Position numbers and translations under genes: made by a program. The notes under the pieces were generated by a model. That model had not been told where the DNA came from. It made no database searches and saw nothing but the letters and a program-made list of their open reading frames with translations. From Ferrovibrio sp964218355 (lineage in GTDB: Bacteria > Pseudomonadota > Alphaproteobacteria > Ferrovibrionales > Ferrovibrionaceae), in NCBI RefSeq assembly GCF_964218355.1, contig NZ_CAXPMC010000021.1, positions 260,944 through 324,943 of the forward strand: DNA of 64,000 nucleotides. Direction: 5' to 3'. Positions 63,947 through 64,000 of this stretch are shown piece by piece (positions within the stretch are counted from its first letter, which is position 1; every line of letters starts with the position of its first letter).

Positions 63947-64000
63947 CCGCGCAAGCGGGGACCCAGCAGCACCGGCCAGTCTGGGTCCCCGCTTGCGCGG
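63947..64000. repeat. REP-like inverted repeat at window end
   Basis: Bases 63947-63966 and 63981-64000 are perfect 20-bp inverted arms around a 14-base spacer; the arms read CCGCGCAAGCGGGGACCCAG and its complement. Arm sequences of the form CCCCGC..AAGCGGGGA are frequent dispersed elements in alphaproteobacterial genomes. The repeat may extend past base 64000. It could act as a bidirectional terminator, although no T-run is seen. Confidence 0.8.

Overview
This is a GC-rich, gene-dense chromosomal window with almost no non-coding space; no gap exceeds about 300 bases. It reads as an alphaproteobacterium, most likely a Rhodospirillales-type heterotroph. The reasons are the xseB-ispA-dxs...tlyA gene order, a Ccm cytochrome c system, a MeaB-linked acyl-CoA cluster, many ABC uptake systems, and iron regulation through Fur-like boxes plus FecI/FecR signalling. 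I see no phage, insertion sequence, CRISPR array or rRNA. The only RNA gene is a tRNA-Gln(CTG).

Layout: 1-969 holds ccmB (cut by the window edge) and ccmA. 1038-9436 (minus) is a Liv-type transport operon bracketed by two acyl-CoA ligases, which suggests uptake and CoA activation of an organic acid. 9699-12644 (plus) is aconitase with a long Lys/Ala-rich, histone H1-like N-terminal extension. 12723-15191 (minus) has two FKBP prolyl isomerases, an LpxH-like phosphoesterase and an HU protein. 15397-16596 is a Bcr/CflA exporter. 16695-23889 (minus) is a Dpp/Opp-type transporter with a cytoplasmic-looking sulfatase. 24542-34027 (minus), facing an AraC-type regulator, is a sugar-type ABC operon. 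It encodes a permease fused to a beta-propeller lactonase-like domain, a second propeller protein, and an acyl-CoA synthetase fused to a crotonase domain. This is the most unusual module in the window.

35319-50098 is an iron/haem island. It contains a complete hmuRSTUV operon, FecR and FecI-type regulators, a PchR-like AraC regulator, and a divergent second TonB receptor with its own SBP/permease/ATPase and a DUF2218 protein. Two Fur-like boxes of the same 9-3-9 design control the two receptors. 50140-56869 has tRNA-Gln, an RlmD/TrmA-type methyltransferase, tlyA, a MATE pump, dxs, ispA and xseB. 57026-58140 has a SYLF-domain protein and a DUF3293 protein. 58145-62838 (minus) is an acyl-CoA cluster (thiolase, acyl-CoA dehydrogenase, aminotransferase, MeaB). 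62914-63729 is an ABC-2 permease. It is followed by a degenerate array of 10-bp units and a perfect 20-bp inverted repeat at the window end.

A recurring feature is a perfect 9-15 bp hairpin directly after each mid-operon substrate-binding-protein gene (three of three). It probably sets binding protein above membrane subunits in expression. All functional statements come from motif reading and context; no database search was run.
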